A stretch of 64,000 nucleotides of DNA. Source: Methylobacterium sp. Leaf117 (GTDB taxonomy: Bacteria > Pseudomonadota > Alphaproteobacteria > Rhizobiales > Beijerinckiaceae). The DNA lies in contig NZ_LMNL01000005.1 in assembly GCF_001422985.1 (NCBI RefSeq), forward strand, positions 1 through 64,000. The letters run 5' to 3'. Position 1 is the first letter of the stretch; each line of letters begins with the position of its first letter. Shown here piece by piece: positions 57,186 to 64,000 of the stretch. The translations under genes were made by a program, and so were the position numbers. The notes under the pieces were generated by a model. That model was not told where the DNA came from, did no database searches, and saw nothing but the letters and a program-made list of their open reading frames with translations.

Positions 57186-58952
57186 ATGAGCGATGACGCG
57201 GTGCGATCGATTCTGGGCAACGGCCTCCGGGCGATGCGGCCGGTGCTGGCGACGGCCGTGCTGTTCGGCTTCTTCATCAACCTGCTGCTCTTCGTCAGCC
57301 CGCTCTACATGCTTCAGATCTACGACCGCGTGCTGCCCAGCCGCAACGAGACGACGCTCGCCGGCATCACGCTGATCGCCGCCTTCGGCCTGGCCGTCTA
57401 CGCGGCGTTGGAGATGCTGCGGTCGCGCCTGCTCGTGCGGGGCGGCATGATCTTCGATCAGCAGATCGCGAACCAGATCTTCGATGCGGCCCATCGCGGG
57501 ACCTTGCTGAGGCCGGGCGCCCAGCACGAGACCGCCTTGCGGGACGTCGACATCTTGCGCGAATTCCTGACCGGGAGCGGCATCCTGGCCTTCTGCGACC
57601 TGCCCTGGACGCCGATCTTCCTCGTCGCCTGCTTCGCCCTGCATCCCTGGTTCGGCTGGATGGCCTTCGTCGGCGGCGGCACCATCCTGGCGCTGACGCT
57701 GCTCAACGAGGTCGCCACGCGACGCCCCCTCCAATCCGCCAACCAGGTGTCCCGCGTCGCCGGTCAGCAGGCCGGGGCGACCTTCCGGAACGGGGAGGTG
57801 CTTCAGGCGATGGGCATGCTCGCCGCCATGCGCACCCTCTGGCGCTCCCGCCACGACGAGGTGCTGAGGCTCCAGGCGCGGGCGAGCGACCGGGCCGGCA
57901 TCATCATCGCGGCGACGAAGTTCATCCGCCTGCTTCTGCAGATGCTGGTCCTCGGCGCCGGCGCCTACCTCGCCATTCACCGGGAGATCACGGCGGGATC
58001 GATGATCGCCGCCTCAATCATCATCGGCCGCGCCCTCACGCCGATCGAGGGGGTGGTCGGCAACTGGAAGAGCTTCACGGGCGCCCGGGCCAGCTACCGC
58101 CGCCTCGCCGCCCTGCTCGCCGTGGCCGGCCCCGAGCCGCGCCGCCTCGCCCTGCCGCGCCCGCGCGGATTCATCGAGGCCACCGCCCTGTCCGTGGCGG
58201 CACCGGGCGCCTCCCGGCCGATCCTGAGCGAGGTGGCCTTCACCTTCGAGGCCGGCAGCGTCGTCGGCATCATCGGCCCCAGCGCGGCGGGCAAATCCAC
58301 CCTCGTCAGGGCGATCACGGGCCTCTGGCCTCTCCTCGCCGGCAGCGTGCGCATCGACGGCTCGGACCTGCGCCATTGGGACCAGCAGGAACTCGGCCGC
58401 CACGTCGGATACCTGCCGCAGGACGTGGAGTTGTTCGAGGGAACGGTGGCGCAGAACATCGCGCGCTTCGATGCCGGCGACGATGCGGCGATCCTGGCGG
58501 TGGCTCAGCGCGCCGGTTGCCATGAGCTGATCCAGGCGCTTCCCGACGGGTACAACACGGTGATCGGACAGGGGGGACACGGATTGTCGGGCGGCCAGCG
58601 CCAGCGCATCGCCCTGGCCCGCGCGATGTACGGCGACCCGAGCCTGATCGTTCTCGACGAGCCCAATGCGAGCCTCGACCAGTCGGGCGAGGTCGCGCTG
58701 ATGCGGGCCGTGGCGGACCTGAAGGCGGCCGGGACCACCATCGTGATCGTGACCCACAAGCTCAGCCTTCTGACGAACGCCGATCGGGTGCTGGTGCTGA
58801 ATGGCGGCACCGTGCAGACCTTCGGACCGGCCGAACAGGTCCTCGGGCAGATCGCCGGTCCGCGCGCGGTGCCCACCCGGGTGCCGGCATCCGGCAGTGC
58901 CGCGCTGCCCGAACCGTGTCGCGCCCTCGACGCGCAGCGGAATGCGGGGTGA
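57186..58952 (+). CDS. Type I secretion ABC transporter/ATPase (PrtD/LapB-like)
   Basis: 588 residues, a usual length for the PrtD type. The membrane domain covers about 20-310, with the fingerprint SPLYMLQIYDRVLPSRNETT near residue 38-57. The ATPase shows GPSAAGKSTLVRAITG (Walker A), GYLPQDVELFEGTVAQNIAR (Q-loop), LSGGQRQRIALARAMYG (signature) and LIVLDEPNASLD (Walker B). No peptidase C39 domain, so the substrate should carry an uncleaved C-terminal signal. The adaptor gene begins three bases after its stop. Confidence 0.95.
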   Translation: MSDDAVRSILGNGLRAMRPVLATAVLFGFFINLLLFVSPLYMLQIYDRVLPSRNETTLAGITLIAAFGLAVYAALEMLRSRLLVRGGMIFDQQIANQIFDAAHRGTLLRPGAQHETALRDVDILREFLTGSGILAFCDLPWTPIFLVACFALHPWFGWMAFVGGGTILALTLLNEVATRRPLQSANQVSRVAGQQAGATFRNGEVLQAMGMLAAMRTLWRSRHDEVLRLQARASDRAGIIIAATKFIRLLLQMLVLGAGAYLAIHREITAGSMIAASIIIGRALTPIEGVVGNWKSFTGARASYRRLAALLAVAGPEPRRLALPRPRGFIEATALSVAAPGASRPILSEVAFTFEAGSVVGIIGPSAAGKSTLVRAITGLWPLLAGSVRIDGSDLRHWDQQELGRHVGYLPQDVELFEGTVAQNIARFDAGDDAAILAVAQRAGCHELIQALPDGYNTVIGQGGHGLSGGQRQRIALARAMYGDPSLIVLDEPNASLDQSGEVALMRAVADLKAAGTTIVIVTHKLSLLTNADRVLVLNGGTVQTFGPAEQVLGQIAGPRAVPTRVPASGSAALPEPCRALDAQRNAG

Positions 58953-58955
58953 GCG

Positions 58956-60317
58956 ATGGCCGAGGCCCGGATGACGACCCCGCTCGCAGACCCCGTGCTC
59001 GTGTCCCCGGCCCGCTCCCGCAATCCGGCCGGGATGACCGACTGGCGCTGGTACGCGGCGGCCGGTTACGCCCTCATCCTCCTGACCTTCGGCGTCGTCG
59101 GGACCTGGGCGGCCTTCGTGCGGCTCGACCGTGCCGTCATCAGCCCCGGGGTGATCGTCGCCGAGGGCAGCCGTAAGAGCGTCCAGCATTTCGAGGGCGG
59201 GATCGTCCAGGCGGTTCTGGCGAAGGACGGGCAGGCGGTCCGGGCCGGCGATGTCCTCCTGCGCGTCGACCCGCTGCAATCCCGTGCCAGCGCGGACCTG
59301 TTCCGCAGCCAGCTCGATGCCGCCCTGATCCTGGAGGCCCGGCTTCGGGCCGAGCAGGACCAGGCCGCCGAGCCGGCGCTGCCGCCCGAGATCCTGGAGC
59401 GGCGGACAGACGGTCCCATCGCCCACATGATCGCCGACCAGGCCAGCCAGCTCGCGGAGCGGCAGGCCTCGTTCCAGCTCCAGCTCTCGCTCACCGAGGC
59501 CAAGGTCACGCAGCTGAACACGGAGATTTCAGGCCTCGCCGTCGAGAAATCCGCTGTCGAGCAGCAGGTCGCCCTGATCCGGCAGGAATTGGAAGGCCTG
59601 CGCAGCCTGCGCGAGAAGGACCTGATCCCGCTCTCGCGCGTCCTGATGATGGAGCGTGAGCGGACGCGTCTCGAAGGCGTGATCGGGCGCTCGGTCGCGG
59701 AGACGGCGAAAGCCCGGAACGGCATCAACGAGGCCGGGATGCAGGCCGCGCAGCTTCGGCAGAAGCGCCAGGAGAACCTGACCGCCCAGCTGCTCGAGAC
59801 GCGCCAGAAGATCGTCGAGCTGCGCGAGAAGCTGGTCGTGGCGCAGGATGTCCTGCGCCGGCACGAGGTTCGCGCGCCCTCCCCCGGTGTGATCCAGGAC
59901 CTGAAGGTCTATACGATCGGGCAGGTGATCCGTTCGGGCGAGCCCCTGATGGAGATCGTGCCCACGAGCGACCGACTGGTGGTCAGCGTCCAGTTCGCGC
60001 CGAACGACCTCGAATCCGTCCATGCGGGGATGCGGGCGGAGATCAAGTTCCCGGCTTTCCAGAGCCGCCGGATGCCGGCGATCTTCGGAAGCCTGACCAC
60101 CGTCTCCCGCGACCGTCTGATCGACGACCGGACGAAGCAGGCCTATTTCGCCGGCACCATCGAGATCGACGACCGGGCGCTGCCGGACGACGTGCGCCCG
60201 CGCCTGATCGCGGGCCTTCCCGCCGAGATCGTCGTCTCGGCGGGCGAGCGCACCGCGCTCGACTACCTTCTCGCGCCCTTCTTCGACGCAGTGGGACGCG
60301 CCTTCCATGAACGATAG
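58956..60317 (+). CDS. Type I secretion membrane fusion protein (HlyD family)
   Basis: 453 residues. One N-terminal membrane helix (WYAAAGYALILLTFGVVGTW), a split lipoyl domain (VIVAEGSRKSVQHFEGGIV near 65-83 and VRAPSPGVIQDLKVYTIG near 305), a long coiled coil at about 110-290 with many Gln/Glu/Arg heptads, and a beta-barrel region to GLPAEIVVSAGERT. It spans the periplasm between the ABC transporter and a TolC-like outer protein that is not in this window. Co-transcribed with the ABC gene. Confidence 0.95.
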   Translation: MAEARMTTPLADPVLVSPARSRNPAGMTDWRWYAAAGYALILLTFGVVGTWAAFVRLDRAVISPGVIVAEGSRKSVQHFEGGIVQAVLAKDGQAVRAGDVLLRVDPLQSRASADLFRSQLDAALILEARLRAEQDQAAEPALPPEILERRTDGPIAHMIADQASQLAERQASFQLQLSLTEAKVTQLNTEISGLAVEKSAVEQQVALIRQELEGLRSLREKDLIPLSRVLMMERERTRLEGVIGRSVAETAKARNGINEAGMQAAQLRQKRQENLTAQLLETRQKIVELREKLVVAQDVLRRHEVRAPSPGVIQDLKVYTIGQVIRSGEPLMEIVPTSDRLVVSVQFAPNDLESVHAGMRAEIKFPAFQSRRMPAIFGSLTTVSRDRLIDDRTKQAYFAGTIEIDDRALPDDVRPRLIAGLPAEIVVSAGERTALDYLLAPFFDAVGRAFHER

Positions 60318-60356
60318 GATCGGGTTGATGGTGACGTGCGCGCAGGTGAGGTCCCG

Positions 60357-63300
60357 ATGAGTGCGATCATCTCGTTGTTCCCGCCGGCTTCGACGCGCCG
60401 GGGCGGCTGGTCGCAGCAGGAACTCGCGGAATTCTACCGGGTCGAGGCGGCGCTCCTGCGGGCCGGCCTGTCCATCGCCAGCGAGCAGGGCCTAAGCGAC
60501 GAGGGCGATCCCTGGTTCGTCTTCTGCCGCCCGGACGGCGACGAGATCATGCATTTCGCCCGGATCGACGGCAGCTACCTGATTGCCTCGGAGGCCCTCG
60601 ACGGTCTCGCGCGCGGGCGGGATTTCCGCGCCCTCATCAATCACGTCGCCCAGCGTCATCCCGAGCTTCTGCCGATCCCGAGGGCCGGCGATGGCACCCG
60701 CCTCGCCGTCCATCCGGCCGCCCTGCTCGCCGCGCTGGTCGCGGCCGCGGCCTTGAGCCTGTCGCCGGACGACGCCTTCGCGAGCGAGGGGCCAGCCCGC
60801 CTCCCGGGCCTCGCACCGGCCGGGAGCGCGGGACCCGACGCGCATCTCGGCTCGCCGGACGTGACGCGAACCGGGACTTCCGAGGAGCGGGACGGCCATC
60901 GCAAGCACGCCGACGCCATCCTGCTCTCGGCCATGATCTTGGCCGCCAACGCGTTCACTCCGGATTCCGCCGAGGCCCGCACCGGCCCGGATCTCCTCTC
61001 CGGAGCGTCGGCGGACGGCGATCCCGGGTTCGGAAGCCGTGGCGAGTCGCTTCAGGGTCCCGTGGCCGACGAAGCCGGACGGGCCGCGACCTCGGGCGGA
61101 CCGCTTCCCGCGCGCGCGGGCGGACCCTCGGGCAGCGGCTCCCCTGTGGCGGCCGTCGAGGCCGGCGGCGCCCCCGGGCGCCACCAGGATCTGCCGGAGC
61201 TGGCGAAAGCCCCGGGCCCCCAGTTCGGCCGGGACCTTGGCCAGGATCTGGGCCGCGAGGCGGATGGCCTGGCCCGACGACAGGCCGCGCCGGCCGGCGA
61301 CGCGTCGCGGACGTCGCTACAGGCCGAGACCAAGGCGTCTTCCGGTGCGACCGAGGCGGATGCGGCGCACCGCACCGCGACGTCGGGCGCGCCGGGACCG
61401 GCCTCGGAGGGGGCCGCCGGCGCCCCGGCGGCGGCGGCCGGAGCGGAACCGGGAACCGGGCCGGTTTTCTCGTTGGAGGCGGCGACGCACGAGGGCTACG
61501 CTCCGGCCAAAGCCGCGTCGGCGCCTAAGGCCGCGACGGGCAGAGGCCCGGATCGCTCCGAGACCGCTTCTTCCCAGTCCGTATCTTCGCAGACCGTGGC
61601 CGCGCAGACCGAACGGGGCGAGTCGGGCCGGTCCGATGGGTCATCGGAGAAGCGAGGCGCCGGCTCGGACAGCCGTGGCGAAGGCTCGGACAGTCGTGGC
61701 GCCGGCTCGGACAGCCGTGGCGAAGACTCGGACAGCCGTGGCGCGGCCTCGGAGCATCGCGGCGAAGCCTCGGACAAGCGGGGCGCCGCGTCCGAGACGG
61801 ACAACGCGACCGACCCGGCCGCCGCGGGGCGGGGACAGAAAAACGCGGACACGGGTCGGTCCGCCCCGACCGCCGACAGCCCTCATTCGCCGGACCGCGA
61901 TAACGGCTCGTCCGGGTCGTCGCAGCAGGCGGGTTCCAAGGCACCCTCCTCGTCCTCATCCTCATCCTCCGGCGACCGAGATACGCCCGACGCCGCATTG
62001 TCGAAGACCGCCGAAGCGGGTTCGAGCGCCGAGCGGAACGCCGCCTCCGACAAGCACATTGCCCAGGACCCAAGCCACACGCAGGCCGCCTCGGCAGCCG
62101 AGTCGGAGACCGGATCGCACGCCCAACCCGACACGGGTGATCGGACATCCGCCGAGGCGGGCCAAGGCCAAAGCGAAGGCCAAGCCGGGTCCGCCCGCAG
62201 TGCGGGCGGCGGAGCGTCCGAGCGTGGCGCTTCCGGCAATGGCCGGGCCGAGGCTGGCCGGGCCCAGGCTGGCAGTGCCGGCGATGGCGACCCGGACGGC
62301 GTGACGCTGCGCGGGTCGGAGGCGCACGCCAGCACCGAGTCCGAGGCGCCATCGCGCGGTGCACCCGGTTCGGCCGGGGCGGCCCACGCGCAGGCCGAGA
62401 CCGGAGCGGCCGCCGACGCCGCGACCGCCGATTCTGCCAAGGGCGAGCGAGCGGATGCACACCCCTCTGGCAGCCACGCCGCACCGATGGCTGCCGAAGC
62501 GTCGTCGCACGCCAAGGTCAAATCGGCTGGGTCGGACTCGTCATCGGCCGGTTCCGCGACCGGCGACCCGGAGGAGCGGCATACCGGGACGATGGCGGAC
62601 GGCTCGGCATCATCGCACGCCCCGGCGGGGTCTTCGCACGCATCCGCAGCATCTTTGCAATCATCGGCGGGGTCTTCTCACGCTTCGGCAGGCGCTTCGC
62701 ACGCATCGGCGGAATCGTCGCGTGCCTCGGATGGCGACCACCCGGCCCCCGCCGGTCCGTCCGGCCATTCGGAGGCTGCAGCGAGAGGCGCCGAGGCTCC
62801 GAAGGCCGATCCGGCGTTCGCCACGGCGTCACCCGCCGCCGGGCACGGCGCCGACGAGGGGGCGTCTTCGACCCAAGGCGACCTTGCTGGGCACGGCCAC
62901 AGCCACGCGGCCACACCGAGGACGATGCCGTCGGAGGCCGCGTCCGCGCATTTCGCTCCGGAGGCAGGACCCGCCCCGGAGGCAGAACTCGCTTCGGAGA
63001 CGGGACCCACACCGCCGGCTCCGGCGGGTCAGGCGCCGGGCGCCAGCGCCAAGGCACCCGGTCACCTCGACGATTCGGGCTCGGGCGCCGGCGCGGCGCA
63101 GGATGCCACCCTCACGGGAACCGGCGACACGGCCGCCGACCGGGGCGCTCCGCCCCCCGTGGCGAGATCTTCGGCGATCGACGGACACGGCCAGGGCGCA
63201 TCGGGGGCGGCTCCGGACGTGCCGGCCGCCGCGGACCCCGCGCCCGAACCTGCAGGCCCCAGGTCATCGGCACAAGAAGACACCGGCAAGGCACCGGGGC

Positions 63301-63683
63301 ACGACACCGGCAGGGCGCCCCCACAAGACGCCGGCGATACGGCGACCCAAGACACCGGCAAGGTGCTGGCGCAAGACACTGGCAAGGTGCCGGCGCAAGA
63401 GACCGGCAAGGCACCGGGGCACGACACCGGCAACACGGCGGCCCACAGCCCCGGCGACGCGGCGGCCCAGGATCAGGCGTCTCACCTCAAGGACGCGAAT
63501 CCCCCGAAGCCGCTCGCCGCCAGCGTCGATGACGGCGGCAACCTGGTGTTTTCCGCTCCGAGCCCGGATGCGCCGTCGCCGGCCTTGGGCCACAAGCCAC
63601 CGGACGATCTCGGACACGCCAAGATCGGGCTGGTGGGCATTCAGGATCACGGCGGGGCGCACCACCTGGATTTCCATACCTGA
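60357..63683 (+). CDS. 1108-residue low-complexity protein downstream of the type I secretion genes
   Basis: From ATG 60357, preceded by AGGTGAGG (GTG 60336 is in frame but less likely). Residues 1-110 form a compact, non-repetitive domain (WSQQELAEFYRVEAALLRAG, DEGDPWFVFCRPDGDEIMHF) that I recall next to type I transporters in rhizobia. A hydrophobic stretch follows at about 117-136 and another at 184-200. The remaining 850 residues are Ala/Gly/Ser/Asp/Pro-rich and likely disordered: SDSRG-type repeats at about 437-481, a poly-Ser run near 530-538, SSHAS-type repeats near 765-800, and DTGK-type repeats at about 974-1038. No RTX nonapeptides are seen. It could be a cargo, or a membrane-anchored organiser of the transporter. 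Confidence 0.75.
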   Translation: MSAIISLFPPASTRRGGWSQQELAEFYRVEAALLRAGLSIASEQGLSDEGDPWFVFCRPDGDEIMHFARIDGSYLIASEALDGLARGRDFRALINHVAQRHPELLPIPRAGDGTRLAVHPAALLAALVAAAALSLSPDDAFASEGPARLPGLAPAGSAGPDAHLGSPDVTRTGTSEERDGHRKHADAILLSAMILAANAFTPDSAEARTGPDLLSGASADGDPGFGSRGESLQGPVADEAGRAATSGGPLPARAGGPSGSGSPVAAVEAGGAPGRHQDLPELAKAPGPQFGRDLGQDLGREADGLARRQAAPAGDASRTSLQAETKASSGATEADAAHRTATSGAPGPASEGAAGAPAAAAGAEPGTGPVFSLEAATHEGYAPAKAASAPKAATGRGPDRSETASSQSVSSQTVAAQTERGESGRSDGSSEKRGAGSDSRGEGSDSRGAGSDSRGEDSDSRGAASEHRGEASDKRGAASETDNATDPAAAGRGQKNADTGRSAPTADSPHSPDRDNGSSGSSQQAGSKAPSSSSSSSSGDRDTPDAALSKTAEAGSSAERNAASDKHIAQDPSHTQAASAAESETGSHAQPDTGDRTSAEAGQGQSEGQAGSARSAGGGASERGASGNGRAEAGRAQAGSAGDGDPDGVTLRGSEAHASTESEAPSRGAPGSAGAAHAQAETGAAADAATADSAKGERADAHPSGSHAAPMAAEASSHAKVKSAGSDSSSAGSATGDPEERHTGTMADGSASSHAPAGSSHASAASLQSSAGSSHASAGASHASAESSRASDGDHPAPAGPSGHSEAAARGAEAPKADPAFATASPAAGHGADEGASSTQGDLAGHGHSHAATPRTMPSEAASAHFAPEAGPAPEAELASETGPTPPAPAGQAPGASAKAPGHLDDSGSGAGAAQDATLTGTGDTAADRGAPPPVARSSAIDGHGQGASGAAPDVPAAADPAPEPAGPRSSAQEDTGKAPGHDTGRAPPQDAGDTATQDTGKVLAQDTGKVPAQETGKAPGHDTGNTAAHSPGDAAAQDQASHLKDANPPKPLAASVDDGGNLVFSAPSPDAPSPALGHKPPDDLGHAKIGLVGIQDHGGAHHLDFHT

Positions 63684-63752
63684 CCGGAACGGTGGGACAC
63701 CGTCGCCTCGGCCGCTTCCGACAGGGGGCGTGGTGCCGTGCTCCGCGCCGTG

Positions 63753-64000
63753 TCAGCTGCGATGCTGGTCGCGCATGAGGGTGAAGGCCCAGGCTTTCAG
63801 GTCGGTGCCGGGCGGAAAACGGTCCTGGTCCTGCCAAGCCTTCAGGAGCGTCTCCTGCACGAGGGCTTCCGCCCCACCGGTCCCTCTCGCCAGCGCATGG
63901 GCGAAGCGCCGGAGATCCGGAAGGAGTGCGAGAAGGTCGTGGCGGAAGGTGTCCGGCTGATGCCGGTCGTACGCGTCCAGGGCGGTCTTCAGCCGGGATA
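63753..64000 (-). CDS. Partial EcfG-like sigma factor truncated after region 2
   Basis: The minus-strand frame enters from the right edge and stops at 63753-63755. It reads FRHDLLALLPDLRRFAHALA, EALVQETLLKAW and FPPGTDLKAWAFTLMRDQHR, closely parallel to region 2 of the sigma factor at 55148-55867 (including its FRDDLIAALPGLR lead-in). The protein ends at the close of region 2.2-2.4; region 4 is absent. It may be a degraded paralogue or a region-2-only variant. The 5' part lies outside the window. Confidence 0.7.
   Translation of the reverse strand, partial: SRLKTALDAYDRHQPDTFRHDLLALLPDLRRFAHALARGTGGAEALVQETLLKAWQDQDRFPPGTDLKAWAFTLMRDQHRS

Noticed and set aside
58014..59426. 470-codon minus-strand frame across the ABC transporter and HlyD genes
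   Set aside because: Spans the junction of two well-supported genes on the other strand and has no recognisable domain; a GC-skew shadow.
61665..61800. Short regular repeats that could be mistaken for a CRISPR or satellite array
   Set aside because: They are in-frame codon repeats (SDSRG type) inside a long gene, with no unique spacers.
62359..63960. 533-codon + frame overlapping the low-complexity protein
   Set aside because: Arg/Pro-rich out-of-frame translation of repetitive GC-rich DNA; the frame beginning at 60357 has a real N-terminal domain and ribosome site.

Overview
The window reads as chromosome of a high-GC alphaproteobacterium of the Hyphomicrobiales, most likely Methylobacterium or a close relative. 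This is inference from the EcfG-type sigma factors, the TakP-like TRAP transporter, the PrtD/HlyD type I secretion pair with its long low-complexity partner, and the insertion-sequence types. No rRNA, tRNA or CRISPR array was seen. GC-rich housekeeping-like blocks alternate with AT-rich accessory blocks.

Left part (1-18500): a surface-glycan island heavily eroded by insertion sequences. It holds a three-domain WbsX/RgpF glycan protein (243-3869), a secreted tail-fibre-like protein (5770-7212), a GT99-like glycosyltransferase whose 3' end was cut by an insertion sequence (9527-10696), a GT2-GT4 bifunctional glycosyltransferase (12229-15531), a fucosyltransferase-like protein (16104-17201) and a repeat protein (17638-18501). 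Between them lie an IS5-type remnant, an ISL3 element nested in a deleted IS701-type element, and a mosaic of IS5, IS630 and IS3 pieces.

Middle (18800-27000): ordinary chromosomal genes. These are a small exported Cys-rich protein, an outer-membrane beta-barrel, a catalase-like protein lacking the expected distal histidine, NhaA, and a TRAP transporter (small permease, large permease, Tat-exported binding protein). At 27867-31218 a wrecked IS630-type element contains a complete IS110 (IS1111-type) element and several local tandem duplications.

31473-46893: a near-complete type II secretion system in blocks: gspH-J-K on +; gspD-O-F-G-I plus a methyltransferase on -; gspE-L-M and a GspC-like gene on -. 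A Tat-signal ferritin-like gene sits between the minus-strand blocks and is the obvious candidate cargo. A further IS630 element also lies between the blocks.

47255-52906: a second glycan operon of four genes joined by ATGA overlaps (unknown protein, GT4, GT2-GT4, and a stand-alone protein made of the same short repeats that decorate the left-island glycosyltransferases). 53310-54990: a cobalt-type nitrile hydratase operon. 55148-56725: a gene that appears to fuse a NepR-like anti-sigma segment to an EcfG-like sigma factor, a small unknown gene and an XRE regulator. 57186-63683: a type I secretion ABC transporter and adaptor followed by a 1108-residue low-complexity protein. The right edge holds a second, shortened EcfG-like gene with region 2 only.
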